A stretch of DNA of 64,000 nt from Halonotius sp046719765. Lineage in GTDB: Archaea > Halobacteriota > Halobacteria > Halobacteriales > Haloferacaceae. The position numbers were made by a program, and so were the translations under genes. Where the stretch lies: assembly GCF_046719765.1 (NCBI RefSeq), contig NZ_JABEBY010000009.1, positions 1-64,000 of the forward strand. Reading direction: 5' to 3'. Shown in pieces: positions 8,955 through 16,926 of the stretch. Each line of letters starts with the position of its first letter. Position 1 is the first letter of the stretch. Under the pieces are notes generated by a model, which was not told the origin of the DNA, searched no databases, and saw nothing but the letters and a program-made list of their open reading frames with translations.

Positions 8955-9824
8955 ATGGTTGAACGCCCAGACTGGCTTAGCTTTCGGCGGTTTGCGGCGG
9001 TGACAACCGCGCTCACACTGTCGCTGATCACCCTCGGCGTCTACACCTCGGCGACCGGTTCCGGGCTGGCCTGTCAGGCCCAGTGGCCGCTGTGTTCGGA
9101 TCAGTTGATCCCCGCGCTCACGATCAACCCGGATTTCATCGAATGGTTCCACCGGGTCGTGGCGATGATCACCGGCTTCTTCATCCTCGGCACCGCGGGC
9201 TGGGCATGGCGGCGCGGTGACCGCCAAACGACGCTGGCGGCAGCCGGCGCGGTCATCCTGCTTCCGCTGCAGATCTCGATCGGCGCGATCACCGTAACGA
9301 TCAACGGGCTTGTGCCGTGGGGGTATTCTGTCCCGACACATGCGGCGCACCTCGTGGCCGCGCTATCGATCTTCACGCTGTTGTCGCTGACGACGATCTA
9401 CGCCTACCGCGATCACCACAGTCGGCCGCCACGAGCACGGAGTCGACGCGCCCTCAGTGTCACCCTCATCGCGCTGCTGGTCAGTGGCCTGTTCAGTCGT
9501 GGCGTCCCGCTGTTGGAGTACTCGGTGGGCGCGCAGGCGTGGTATTACGCCGTGTCGCTGGTCGCGGTTGTCGGGCTGTTGGCGACGGTGCACTGGCTGA
9601 CCGGTGTCGACCGTCTCGGCCGGCAGTTGGCCGGGGTCGCCCTCGGTATCGTCGTTGCCACCATGTTGATCGGCCGGGATCTCATCGTCTACACGCCGAC
9701 CGTCCAACTGCTCAACTTCGGGCTCTATGTGGCTGCGGTGGTGCTTGTCGCCGCCGGGCTCTGGCGGCTGTTCGGAGGGGCACAGTCGCCGTCGACGCCG
9801 TTCGGAACCGAACACTCAGAGTAG
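8955..9824 (+). CDS. ctaA: COX15/CtaA family heme A synthase
   Basis: This 289-residue membrane protein has about eight hydrophobic helices, and converts heme O to heme A for terminal oxidases. The first helix is followed by TGSGLACQAQWPLC, the paired-Cys extracytoplasmic loop, then EWFHRVVAM with a heme-ligating His. A second motif (PTHAAHLVAAL) precedes helix 4. The second half has fewer conserved His residues than bacterial CtaA, as is usual in archaeal members. No cytochrome oxidase genes lie in the window. It has its own TATA box. Confidence 0.9.
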   Translation: MVERPDWLSFRRFAAVTTALTLSLITLGVYTSATGSGLACQAQWPLCSDQLIPALTINPDFIEWFHRVVAMITGFFILGTAGWAWRRGDRQTTLAAAGAVILLPLQISIGAITVTINGLVPWGYSVPTHAAHLVAALSIFTLLSLTTIYAYRDHHSRPPRARSRRALSVTLIALLVSGLFSRGVPLLEYSVGAQAWYYAVSLVAVVGLLATVHWLTGVDRLGRQLAGVALGIVVATMLIGRDLIVYTPTVQLLNFGLYVAAVVLVAAGLWRLFGGAQSPSTPFGTEHSE

Positions 9825-9866
9825 AAGGCATCGTCAACACCAAGCCGTGAAGCGCGTGCCCATCGT

Positions 9867-11354
9867 CTACATGAAGTCGTTGAGCCCGGCCTGATTCTCA
9901 TCGTCATCAGCAGTCTCGGCTGTGGCATCGCCGTCAGTGTCGGCGTCGACAGCGGAGTCACTTGCCTCGCTGTCGTCGGAGGCGGCAGGATCGCTCTTCG
10001 TCCCATCGGCGTCGCTGTCGGCGTCGCGTGTGGCCCCGGCGAACGCGCCGCCGGAGTGGGCTTCGATCGCCTCCGCGCGCAGTTCCTCGGCGTCGGCGAC
10101 GATCGACTCAACCTTGTTCGTTGACTCACCGCTGCCGGTAATAAACGAGACCGCCGCTTCGTCGAGCTCGTACGCTGCGGCCATCGCCACGGTCAGTTCC
10201 CGGGGCTTGCAGTGGTGTGTCATCGCCGACAGGAACGGCAGCACCTCGCGGCGAGCGGTGTCGATGCTGAGGCCGCTGCGCTCGGCGATCCGCTGGCAGA
10301 CCTCGTCGGCGGTTTCGTTGGAACCAGGCCAAAACTGCGGGCGGCTGTAGCGCGTCCAGCCGCCGTTGGTGCCGTCGCGGGCGGCGGCGACCCCGGCGGC
10401 CGCGTTGTCGGTCGCATACCGCCAGTAGCTGTAGTTTTGGGTGGCACGCACGCGGCCGAGCCAGCGGTCGGCGTTGGCGAGGGCATCGTAGGCGCGGGCA
10501 GCCTCGGTTGGCTCGTAGACCGCCAGCAGATTGTTTTCGAGCCACTTCGTCAGGTCATCGGGCGTCTCATCGACGCGGTAGGCCGACTGCAGGGCCTCCT
10601 CGGCGGATTCCTCCTTGAGGACGGCATCAAGGAATGGAAACAGATCCATCGCCCGGTCGCGGCCGCTGGTGACGACATCCTCGGCCGTGATCGCATCGCG
10701 GCCCTCCGCGGCGGCCTGGAGATCCTTGATCGCCCCACGAAGGTCGCCGTCGTTGGTCTCGGCGATGGCGTCGAGGGCGTCGCCTTCGTACTCGATGTCC
10801 TCGCGGCGACAGATATCCCGCAACACGGGGACGATCGATCGGCTCGACACGTCCCGGAACTCGATATCCTCACAGGCGTTGCGCAGCCCCCGGGACATCT
10901 CGTAGAACTCGTTGGCGATGAGGACGATCGGTTGGCCGGACTCCTTGACCAGGTTCGTGATCGCCGACGCGCCGCCGCGGTCGTAGGTGCCGTGGATGTT
11001 GTCGGCCTCATCAAGGATGACGAGTTGGCGGCTCTCGGTGTCGCCACCGCGGGCACCGCCACCGCCCGCACTGCCGGCCAAGGTAGCATTGTTCGCCGCC
11101 CGGCCGGCAAACCGCTCGATCACGTCGGCGGTTCGCTGGTCGGAGGCGTTGAGTTCGACGGTCTCCCAGCCCATATCGTTGGCCAGCGCGTGGGCCGCGG
11201 AGGTCTTGCCGACCCCCGGCGAGCCATGGAGGATGACCGCCTGCCCGTGGTCGTCCCACGTTGTGGCCCACTCGTGAAAGGCGTCGCGGGCTTTGTCGTT
11301 GCCCCGCACCTCCGAGAGGGTCGTCGGGCGGTAGCGTTCGGTCCAATCAGCCAT
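9867..11354 (-). CDS. rfcL: Replication factor C large subunit
   Basis: The clamp-loader large subunit loads PCNA onto primed DNA. The start MADWTERYRP matches the conserved RFC N-terminus and removes a 41-residue upstream extension. The 495-residue protein has Walker A GSPGVGKTSAAHALA (about 45), Walker B LVILDEADN and the AAA+ lid. The C-terminal 110 residues are acidic and low in complexity. They end in QAGLNDFM, a PCNA-interacting (PIP) box at the very C-terminus. The small subunit genes are not in this window. Confidence 0.96.
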   Translation of the reverse strand: MADWTERYRPTTLSEVRGNDKARDAFHEWATTWDDHGQAVILHGSPGVGKTSAAHALANDMGWETVELNASDQRTADVIERFAGRAANNATLAGSAGGGGARGGDTESRQLVILDEADNIHGTYDRGGASAITNLVKESGQPIVLIANEFYEMSRGLRNACEDIEFRDVSSRSIVPVLRDICRREDIEYEGDALDAIAETNDGDLRGAIKDLQAAAEGRDAITAEDVVTSGRDRAMDLFPFLDAVLKEESAEEALQSAYRVDETPDDLTKWLENNLLAVYEPTEAARAYDALANADRWLGRVRATQNYSYWRYATDNAAAGVAAARDGTNGGWTRYSRPQFWPGSNETADEVCQRIAERSGLSIDTARREVLPFLSAMTHHCKPRELTVAMAAAYELDEAAVSFITGSGESTNKVESIVADAEELRAEAIEAHSGGAFAGATRDADSDADGTKSDPAASDDSEASDSAVDADTDGDATAETADDDENQAGLNDFM

Positions 11355-11462
11355 TATCCGCATGTGGCTCGTCGCTTGCTTAGTGGTTGCGACCGCGGGG
11401 GAGGGAACAGAGCCGCATCGGTCGCCGGTAGATTCATCCGGACAGTGACGGAACTGTATGGT

Positions 11463-11900
11463 ATGGGAGAACATCAATCACACGCGATGGATGACAGCGA
11501 GATCGATTCACTGCTCGGCAACGGCGGCACGGGCGTGGTCTCGTTCGCTGATGGCGACGAACCGTACGCGATCCCCATCTCCTACGGGTATGACAGCGAC
11601 GAGGGCAGCATCTACCTCCGGTTTGGCTTCGCCCCTGACAGCGAAAAACGGCAGTTTGTCGACGACGGTGTGACGGCGTCGCTGGTCGTCAGCGATGACA
11701 CAGGGGGCTGGCGGAGCGTCATCGCCCGCGGACCGCTGACATCGATCTCCGAACCCGCGATCCAGGACGGGGCCACCGAAAGCATCCACCGGATGAACAT
11801 CCCCTATGTGACGATTCACGAGACACCCGCCACGGAGATGGAGTTCGAGGTCTACCGACTCGATCCGAAAGAACTGACCGGTCGCAAAGAGCGACCCTAA
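11463..11900 (+). CDS. Pyridoxamine 5'-phosphate oxidase family (FMN-binding split barrel) protein
   Basis: The protein has 145 residues. MDDSEIDSLLGNGGTGVVSF followed by DEPYAIPISYGYD is the split-barrel flavin-binding start found in many haloarchaeal PNPOx-like proteins. The C-terminal strand reads MEFEVYRLDPKELTGRKE. It is too short for true PNPOx and lacks the PLP-binding tail, so it is more likely a general flavin reductase or heme/F420 binding protein. It is transcribed away from rfcL. A second family member lies at 61379-61837. Confidence 0.85.
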   Translation: MGEHQSHAMDDSEIDSLLGNGGTGVVSFADGDEPYAIPISYGYDSDEGSIYLRFGFAPDSEKRQFVDDGVTASLVVSDDTGGWRSVIARGPLTSISEPAIQDGATESIHRMNIPYVTIHETPATEMEFEVYRLDPKELTGRKERP

Positions 11901-12024
11901 GCGTCGAGCCACCGGAGATAGTGGCTGTCCCCAAGCGGAATACGACAGCTGTCTAGGCGATGGTTCGACACGCTTTTTTCCGAATCGGCGAAACAGCACG
12001 TATGAACCAACAGGTGCGTATGCG

Positions 12025-12732
12025 GTGACAACGACCGTCCGTGAGGATCTCGCCCACCGGATCGCCGGCGAGGTCACGCTGAGCGACGACCCCGGTGCGA
12101 CGCTGAAGAAGTGGCGCACCGATTTCAACATCTCCCAAACCGAGTTGGCCGCCCAGATCGACGTTTCCTCCTCGGTGATATCGGATTACGAGAGCGGCCG
12201 CCGGGAGAGCCCCGGTATCGGCATCGTCCGCCGGCTGGTCACCGCGCTGCTGGATGTCGATGAATCGCGTGGCGGCAGCCACATCCGCCAGTACGGTCGC
12301 GTGCTGTCGGCCGGCTTCGAGAGCGACATCGTCCACGACCTCCGGGAGTATCCCGCGGCCCTCGCACTCGATGAGTTCTACGATGCCCTCGACGCCACCG
12401 AGGTTAGCGAGGGGAAATGGGATTACGTCAACGGCCACACCGTCATCAACAGCATCCAGACGATCACGCGCCTGAGCAACGAGGAGTTCTACCGGCTGTA
12501 CGGCCAAAGCACCGACCGCGGGCTCGTGTTTACGAACGTGAGTCGCGGGGAGGGGCCGCTGGTCGCCATGCGCGTCGTCACGCCGACGCCAAACGCCGTC
12601 GTTCTGCATGGGATCGAGGCCGACGACCTCTGGGAACACGCGCCCGCACTCGCAGAGATCGACGGCTTCTCGCTGGCGACCTCAACCCGTGACCTCGATG
12701 ATGCCCTCGCGGAGCTACGGGAGTTGGCCTAA
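12025..12732 (+). CDS. XRE-type helix-turn-helix regulator, archaeal COG1709-like
   Basis: The protein has 235 residues and a GTG start. Nearby ATGs at 12002 and 12020 are out of frame. Residues about 28-75 form a cro/C1-type HTH (LKKWRTDFNISQTELAAQID, then VSSSVISDYESGRRESPGI). The remaining 150 residues form a conserved archaeal ligand-type domain with an FYRLYGQSTDRGLVFTNV segment. Such proteins are predicted transcription factors in many archaea. The target is unknown; no close operon partner is on the same strand. Confidence 0.85.
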   Translation: MTTTVREDLAHRIAGEVTLSDDPGATLKKWRTDFNISQTELAAQIDVSSSVISDYESGRRESPGIGIVRRLVTALLDVDESRGGSHIRQYGRVLSAGFESDIVHDLREYPAALALDEFYDALDATEVSEGKWDYVNGHTVINSIQTITRLSNEEFYRLYGQSTDRGLVFTNVSRGEGPLVAMRVVTPTPNAVVLHGIEADDLWEHAPALAEIDGFSLATSTRDLDDALAELRELA

Positions 12733-12768
12733 GCGACGGCGGCGACGCGGCAACAACAACGACGACGC

Positions 12769-12939
12769 TCAGTAGTCGATCTGACTGTTGATCCCGACGG
12801 CGAGCGCGACGACACCGACGAGGGCGACAGCAACGCTGCCGAGCCACGCCTGCGAGGACGGGGCAGCGATCTGACTCCCCCAGAGGCCGACGACAAGCGC
12901 GAGGCCGCCGGCGACGATGAACTGGACGAACCGTTCCAT
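12769..12939 (-). CDS. Small two-helix membrane protein
   Basis: This 56-residue frame runs MERFVQFIVAGGLALVVGLW ... NSQIDY. It has two hydrophobic stretches (about 6-21 and 33-49) separated by a short polar loop (GSQIAAPSSQAW). Codon use shows the strong GC third position of neighbouring genes, which supports it being real. Its stop is convergent with the XRE regulator 36 bases away. The function is unknown; many haloarchaea carry small membrane proteins of this shape. Confidence 0.65.
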   Translation of the reverse strand: MERFVQFIVAGGLALVVGLWGSQIAAPSSQAWLGSVAVALVGVVALAVGINSQIDY

Positions 12940-13003
12940 CGATTGCGGTGTTGCCGCGGCGACGACGAGAATGTTACCGTTTGTCTAGCCACGCGGCACC
13001 GAC

Positions 13004-14479
13004 TCAAAACACCCGCCGTCGACGCCCGATGCCGCCCTCACGCAAGTCAGCTTCCGACACCGGCATCACGTACGTCCCGACCCGTTCGCGGCGCCACCAG
13101 TCGCCGGTGTCGGCGCGCTCCTCGCGGGTTGTAAACCGGTAGCGATAGCGACGGACGCGGAGTTGCTCCGGCGGCTCATCGGGGAACGGATTCGATTCGA
13201 GTAGCGACAGCGTCGCCGCGTCGTTGTCGAGGAGGGCTGCGAGGAACGACTTGAACCACCGCTGTCGCGGGCCGGGTTGCGGGCGCATCGCGGCGAACCA
13301 GAGTTGCCAGTCCAGTCGCAGGTGGTAGGGTGCCCACTGCGGCGGTCGCTCGTCGGTGGCGACGGGCTGGCCCTTGAACTCGTAGGCCTGCCAGTCGTCC
13401 TCAGTCGGGTTCGTCGCGTCGGTGCCCTCAATCACGAGTTGGAAGCGGTCGGTCGTCACCGAGCCGAACGCGCCGTAGGTGTTGACGAGGTTGAGCGGAT
13501 CGAAGGCGGTGTTCATCACCTGCGACCGCGAGAGCATGTTCGCCGTCGGGCGGATGCTGAGCGCGGCGACGAAGATAGCCAGCAGGATCGACGCCGCCGA
13601 GAGCCACCCAGGCGTCGCCGTCATTGCTGGCGCGGTGATCGGCAACAGGGATGTCAGCACGCCATCGCTGAACAGCGCGACCGACTGAACGATGGTGAGC
13701 GCGTTCAGGAACGCGAAATTACCGGTGAGCATGAGCCAGCCCTGAAAGCCGATGGTGGCGACGCCGCCGACAGCGGCGAACGGCTGTGGGGCGAAATAGA
13801 GAAACGGCACCGCGAGTTCGACGATGTGGTTGCCCAGCGTTTCCACGCGATGAAACCGATCCGGCAGTCGGTAAGCAAACCAACTCAGCGGGTTCGGGAT
13901 CGGCTGGGTTTCATAATGGTAGTCGAGACAGGTGAGGTCGCGCCAGCAGTCGTCGCCGCGGATCTTGATCAGGCCCGCGCCGAACATATTGCGGAAGACC
14001 AGCCACTTCAGCAGCCAGATCACGACCACGGGCGGCTGGCTCGGCCCTGCGCCGAGGAAGACAGCGAGAAAGCCGGTTTCCAGCAGCATCGACTCCCAGC
14101 CGTAGCCGTAGAAGATGCGGCCGGCGTTAACAAACGACTGGTAGAGCCCCCACAGCAGGAGCCACAGTAGCATCGACGCCGGAACGGCATACGGCGTCGG
14201 CAGCCAGTACGGCCCAGCGAGGAGGGCGATAGCCGAGAGAGCGACACCGCTCCAGGCCGCAACGCCGATAGCGCGGTCGCTCGGGAAGACGTAGAACAAG
14301 CTGGGTCGCTGGCGGAAGGTGGTGCCCTCGACGTATTCTTCGATCGGAAGCAACCCATCCTCGCCGGCCAGCGGGCGGAACTGCGTTGCGGCGACGAGAA
14401 ACGCGAGCAAGTAGATAACCGCGAGGCCGCGCTGAAAGACGAAGCGAACGAGCCAGTAGCTCCCGACCTCCGGCAGCAT
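13004..14479 (-). CDS. Lipase maturation factor (LMF1) family membrane protein
   Basis: The protein has 491 residues with several hydrophobic helices in the first 340, followed by a soluble C-terminal domain. LMF1 family landmarks are present: FYGYGWESMLLETGFLAVF (about 120-140), WLLKWLVFRNMFGAGLIKIR, and DDCWRDLTCLDYHYETQP. The C-terminal half has the WQAYEFKGQP and LDWQLWFAAM segments. In animals LMF1 is needed for lipase folding in the ER. In archaea the role is unknown, perhaps folding or modification of exported proteins. It is a single gene with no obvious partner. Confidence 0.9.
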   Translation of the reverse strand: MLPEVGSYWLVRFVFQRGLAVIYLLAFLVAATQFRPLAGEDGLLPIEEYVEGTTFRQRPSLFYVFPSDRAIGVAAWSGVALSAIALLAGPYWLPTPYAVPASMLLWLLLWGLYQSFVNAGRIFYGYGWESMLLETGFLAVFLGAGPSQPPVVVIWLLKWLVFRNMFGAGLIKIRGDDCWRDLTCLDYHYETQPIPNPLSWFAYRLPDRFHRVETLGNHIVELAVPFLYFAPQPFAAVGGVATIGFQGWLMLTGNFAFLNALTIVQSVALFSDGVLTSLLPITAPAMTATPGWLSAASILLAIFVAALSIRPTANMLSRSQVMNTAFDPLNLVNTYGAFGSVTTDRFQLVIEGTDATNPTEDDWQAYEFKGQPVATDERPPQWAPYHLRLDWQLWFAAMRPQPGPRQRWFKSFLAALLDNDAATLSLLESNPFPDEPPEQLRVRRYRYRFTTREERADTGDWWRRERVGTYVMPVSEADLREGGIGRRRRVF

Positions 14480-14548
14480 ATCCTACCCTGACGGCGTGGG
14501 CGACAAATACGTACCGCAACACGCGAGCCGACCGCAAAAACGTGATCG

Positions 14549-14920
14549 CTACCGTGCTGTCGGTGTGATCCCGTCGCCGACAGCGTCCATCACCTGGAGG
14601 ACGGCACTGGCGGCCAGCCCCTGGGCGACCTCGCGTTGGGTCTCGTCGTCGAGGCCGGCTTCGAGGTCGTCGAGATCCGGCGTGTAGCCGGCGGTTACCG
14701 GGTGGCCCGCGGGCGGATCGACCGCGACGGTGGCTGCGGGGCCGCCATCCTGAAGCTCCGAGCCGACATGGTAGCCATCCGGGAGATAGGACTCCGTTTC
14801 GGCGACGATCGCGGCGACCGCATGGCGGAGCGCCTGCCGTTGGCCGCCCGAGAGTTCGACATCAGTCGGCTGCTCATCGATGCCCATTCCGGCACCTGCC
14901 CCCGGATAGTTTCCGTTCAT
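14549..14920 (-). CDS. DUF5811-like haloarchaeal protein
   Basis: The protein has 123 residues. A Gly/Pro-rich N-terminus is followed by VELSGGQRQALRHAVAAIVA, a central stretch (YHVGSELQDGGPAATVAVDP) and a helical acidic end. There is no membrane segment. A TATA-like aataaaaag lies about 30 bases upstream and supports this start. I associate it with DUF5811 from memory; the function is not known. Confidence 0.75.
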   Translation of the reverse strand: MNGNYPGAGAGMGIDEQPTDVELSGGQRQALRHAVAAIVAETESYLPDGYHVGSELQDGGPAATVAVDPPAGHPVTAGYTPDLDDLEAGLDDETQREVAQGLAASAVLQVMDAVGDGITPTAR

Positions 14921-14950
14921 TAGAGAGTCATACAGGGTAGGTGCGGACGT

Positions 14951-14958
14951 AATAAAAA
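14951..14958 (-). promoter_or_regulatory. TATA box for the DUF5811-like gene
   Basis: On the minus strand it reads ctttttatt, about 30 bases before the ATG at 14920, in a GC-rich setting. It fits a short-leader or leaderless transcript. Confidence 0.55.
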
Positions 14959-15007
14959 GGCGTCGGCGACGGCGATCCTTCGGCCGGTGTGGGATGGCGG
15001 TTCAGAA

Positions 15008-15487
15008 TCAGCAGATCGGCTCGCTGTCGCCGTAGGCCGCGAGCACGACTGCGGCGGTGTGGCCGCCGCCGTCGGCGTCGATCGTGGAAACAAGCGCGTC
15101 GCGGTCGGTGAACGTCCACTCCCGAAGCTCACAGCCGGCATCGAGGCCGCGGCGGGCAGCGTCCTCGACGGCATCGGGATCGGTGCCGGAGGCCTCGTAG
15201 AACAACCCCGGCCCCGGCCCGGTCGCCCACGCGATGGCGGTCGCCGCCGTCTCGACGGCCGCCTCGGGGCCGACGACCGACCGCCCCTCGACGACGGTCA
15301 GCCGGTTGCCGGCCGGCCCGAGATCCGGCGCGCGGTCGACAACCTCGATCTCGGCGTCGGCTGGGATGACAGAGGAGACGGCCACAAGGTTGTAGTTGTG
15401 GAGGTTGGCGTCGGCGAGTGCGGCGTCGTAGGCAGCCATCGCCGTGGGGGCCCGGCCGATCCCGCCGGCGACATGGATCGTCGTCAT
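15008..15487 (-). CDS. pdaD: Pyruvoyl-dependent arginine decarboxylase
   Basis: The 159-residue proenzyme makes agmatine from arginine. The self-cleavage site is the Ser-Ser pair in LVAVSSVIPADAE (about residues 38-39), which would leave a pyruvoyl group on the alpha chain. The later GLFYEASG motif holds the catalytic Glu region, and AYGDSEPIC is the C-terminus. Length and motifs match archaeal PvlArgDC. Agmatine is needed in archaea for agmatidine in the tRNA-Ile anticodon and for polyamines. Confidence 0.93.
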   Translation of the reverse strand: MTTIHVAGGIGRAPTAMAAYDAALADANLHNYNLVAVSSVIPADAEIEVVDRAPDLGPAGNRLTVVEGRSVVGPEAAVETAATAIAWATGPGPGLFYEASGTDPDAVEDAARRGLDAGCELREWTFTDRDALVSTIDADGGGHTAAVVLAAYGDSEPIC

Positions 15488-15606
15488 TACCGTACCGCGG
15501 CGGCCCGGCGGCTAATCGGTTACGGATCACCACGAGAAACGGGAACAGATCACGTAGCCGGGGTCGTCGCCCACGGCGGTCGTCACCGCCGGTGGCAGTG
15601 GCGGCG

Positions 15607-16830
15607 TCAGTGGCGGTATCGAACGACGCCGTCGTTGGTCTCGTTGGTGTCCAGTTTCTCGCGGGCGTCGTCGATATCAGATCGGGTGACAGTCGTCCGG
15701 TCGTCGCGGATGGCGAACATCCCGGCCTCGGTGATGAGGCTCTCGATGTCCGCGCCGCTGTAGTCGTTGAGATCGGCTGCGAGATCGGCAAAGTCGACAT
15801 CGCTGTCGACGTTGATTGCCTCGCTGTGGATCTCAAGGATCTTCTCTCGGCCCTCGGCGTTCGGCTTTGGCACCTCGATGAGCCGGTCGAAGCGACCCGG
15901 CCGGAGAATCGCCTCGTCGAGCATGTCGAAGCGGTTCGTGGCGGCCATCAGCTGAATCTCGCCGCGCTCGTCGAAGCCATCCATCTCCGAGAGCAGCTGC
16001 ATCATCGTTCGCTGTACCTCGGCGTCGCCCGATGTTTTTGAGTCGGTTCGCCGGGAGGCAACGGCGTCGATCTCGTCGATAAAGACGACGGCGGGCTCGC
16101 GTTCGGCCGCCAGCGAAAATAGATCCCGGACGAGCCGCGCGCCTTCGCCGATGAACTTTTGAACTAATTCGGAGCCCGTCATCTTGATGAACGTGGCGTT
16201 GCTCTCGTTGGCGACAGCCTTCGCCAACATCGTCTTGCCCGTTCCGGGTGGGCCGTGCAGCAGGACGCCCGACGGCGGGTCGATGCCGACGGCGTCAAAC
16301 TGCTCGGGGTTCTCGATTGCGTCCTCGACGGCCTCCCGTACCTCGGTGATCTGGTCGTCGATCCCGCCGATGTCGTCGTAGGTTACCTCGGGGGATTCGG
16401 TGACCTCCATCGCCTGGGCGCGGGCGTCGGTCTCGTCGTCGAGTACCTGCTGGATGCCGAACGATTCGTTGATGGCGACGCGGTCGCCGGATTCGAGTTC
16501 GTCTTCCAGCTCCGGGGTGACCTCGGTGAGCACCTCCTGGTTGTTGCCGTGCTGTTTGATGACGACATTGCCGTCGTCGGTGAGCTCCTCGACGCTGGCG
16601 ATGTAGAGGGCAGCCGTTTTCAACGCCTCGTTGCGATCCTTGAGCCGGCTGACCTCCTCGTGGAGGTCGGTGCGTTGCTCGGTGGCCTCCGAGAGCCGGG
16701 TTTCCAGCTCCTCGTTGACGGCCATGAGCCGCTTAAAGTGTTTTTTGAGTGCCGACAGCCGCTCGGCGGGCGACATCTCGGGATCCAGATCCAGCCGTGG
16801 GCGGTCGGGAATCGACGGGCTACGTGACAT
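15607..16830 (-). CDS. pan: Proteasome-activating nucleotidase
   Basis: This 407-residue AAA+ ATPase unfolds substrates for the 20S proteasome. An N-terminal coiled coil spans about 20-75, followed by an OB domain (80-150) and the AAA domain. Walker A is GPPGTGKT (about 195), Walker B is VVFIDEIDAVA, and the second region of homology is ATNRFDMLDEAILRPGRFDR. The last residues are VVRYRH, so Tyr is third from the end, not the penultimate Tyr of the usual HbYX docking motif. Some haloarchaea have two PAN paralogues with differing tails. Confidence 0.95.
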   Translation of the reverse strand: MSRSPSIPDRPRLDLDPEMSPAERLSALKKHFKRLMAVNEELETRLSEATEQRTDLHEEVSRLKDRNEALKTAALYIASVEELTDDGNVVIKQHGNNQEVLTEVTPELEDELESGDRVAINESFGIQQVLDDETDARAQAMEVTESPEVTYDDIGGIDDQITEVREAVEDAIENPEQFDAVGIDPPSGVLLHGPPGTGKTMLAKAVANESNATFIKMTGSELVQKFIGEGARLVRDLFSLAAEREPAVVFIDEIDAVASRRTDSKTSGDAEVQRTMMQLLSEMDGFDERGEIQLMAATNRFDMLDEAILRPGRFDRLIEVPKPNAEGREKILEIHSEAINVDSDVDFADLAADLNDYSGADIESLITEAGMFAIRDDRTTVTRSDIDDAREKLDTNETNDGVVRYRH

Positions 16831-16926
16831 TCGTCATCCGATTTGGTCTGCCGGTAAATGTGCCTTTGGGTCGCGGGGAATGTGCCGTGGTACCACGGTT
16901 CCTGTCAGCCACACCGAGTGACCGTC

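Noticed and set aside
10212..11900. A 562-codon plus-strand frame running through rfcL into the flavoprotein
   Set aside because: The first 417 codons are the antisense of rfcL; only the last 145 from ATG 11463 are a real gene. Long shadow frames are expected at this GC content.
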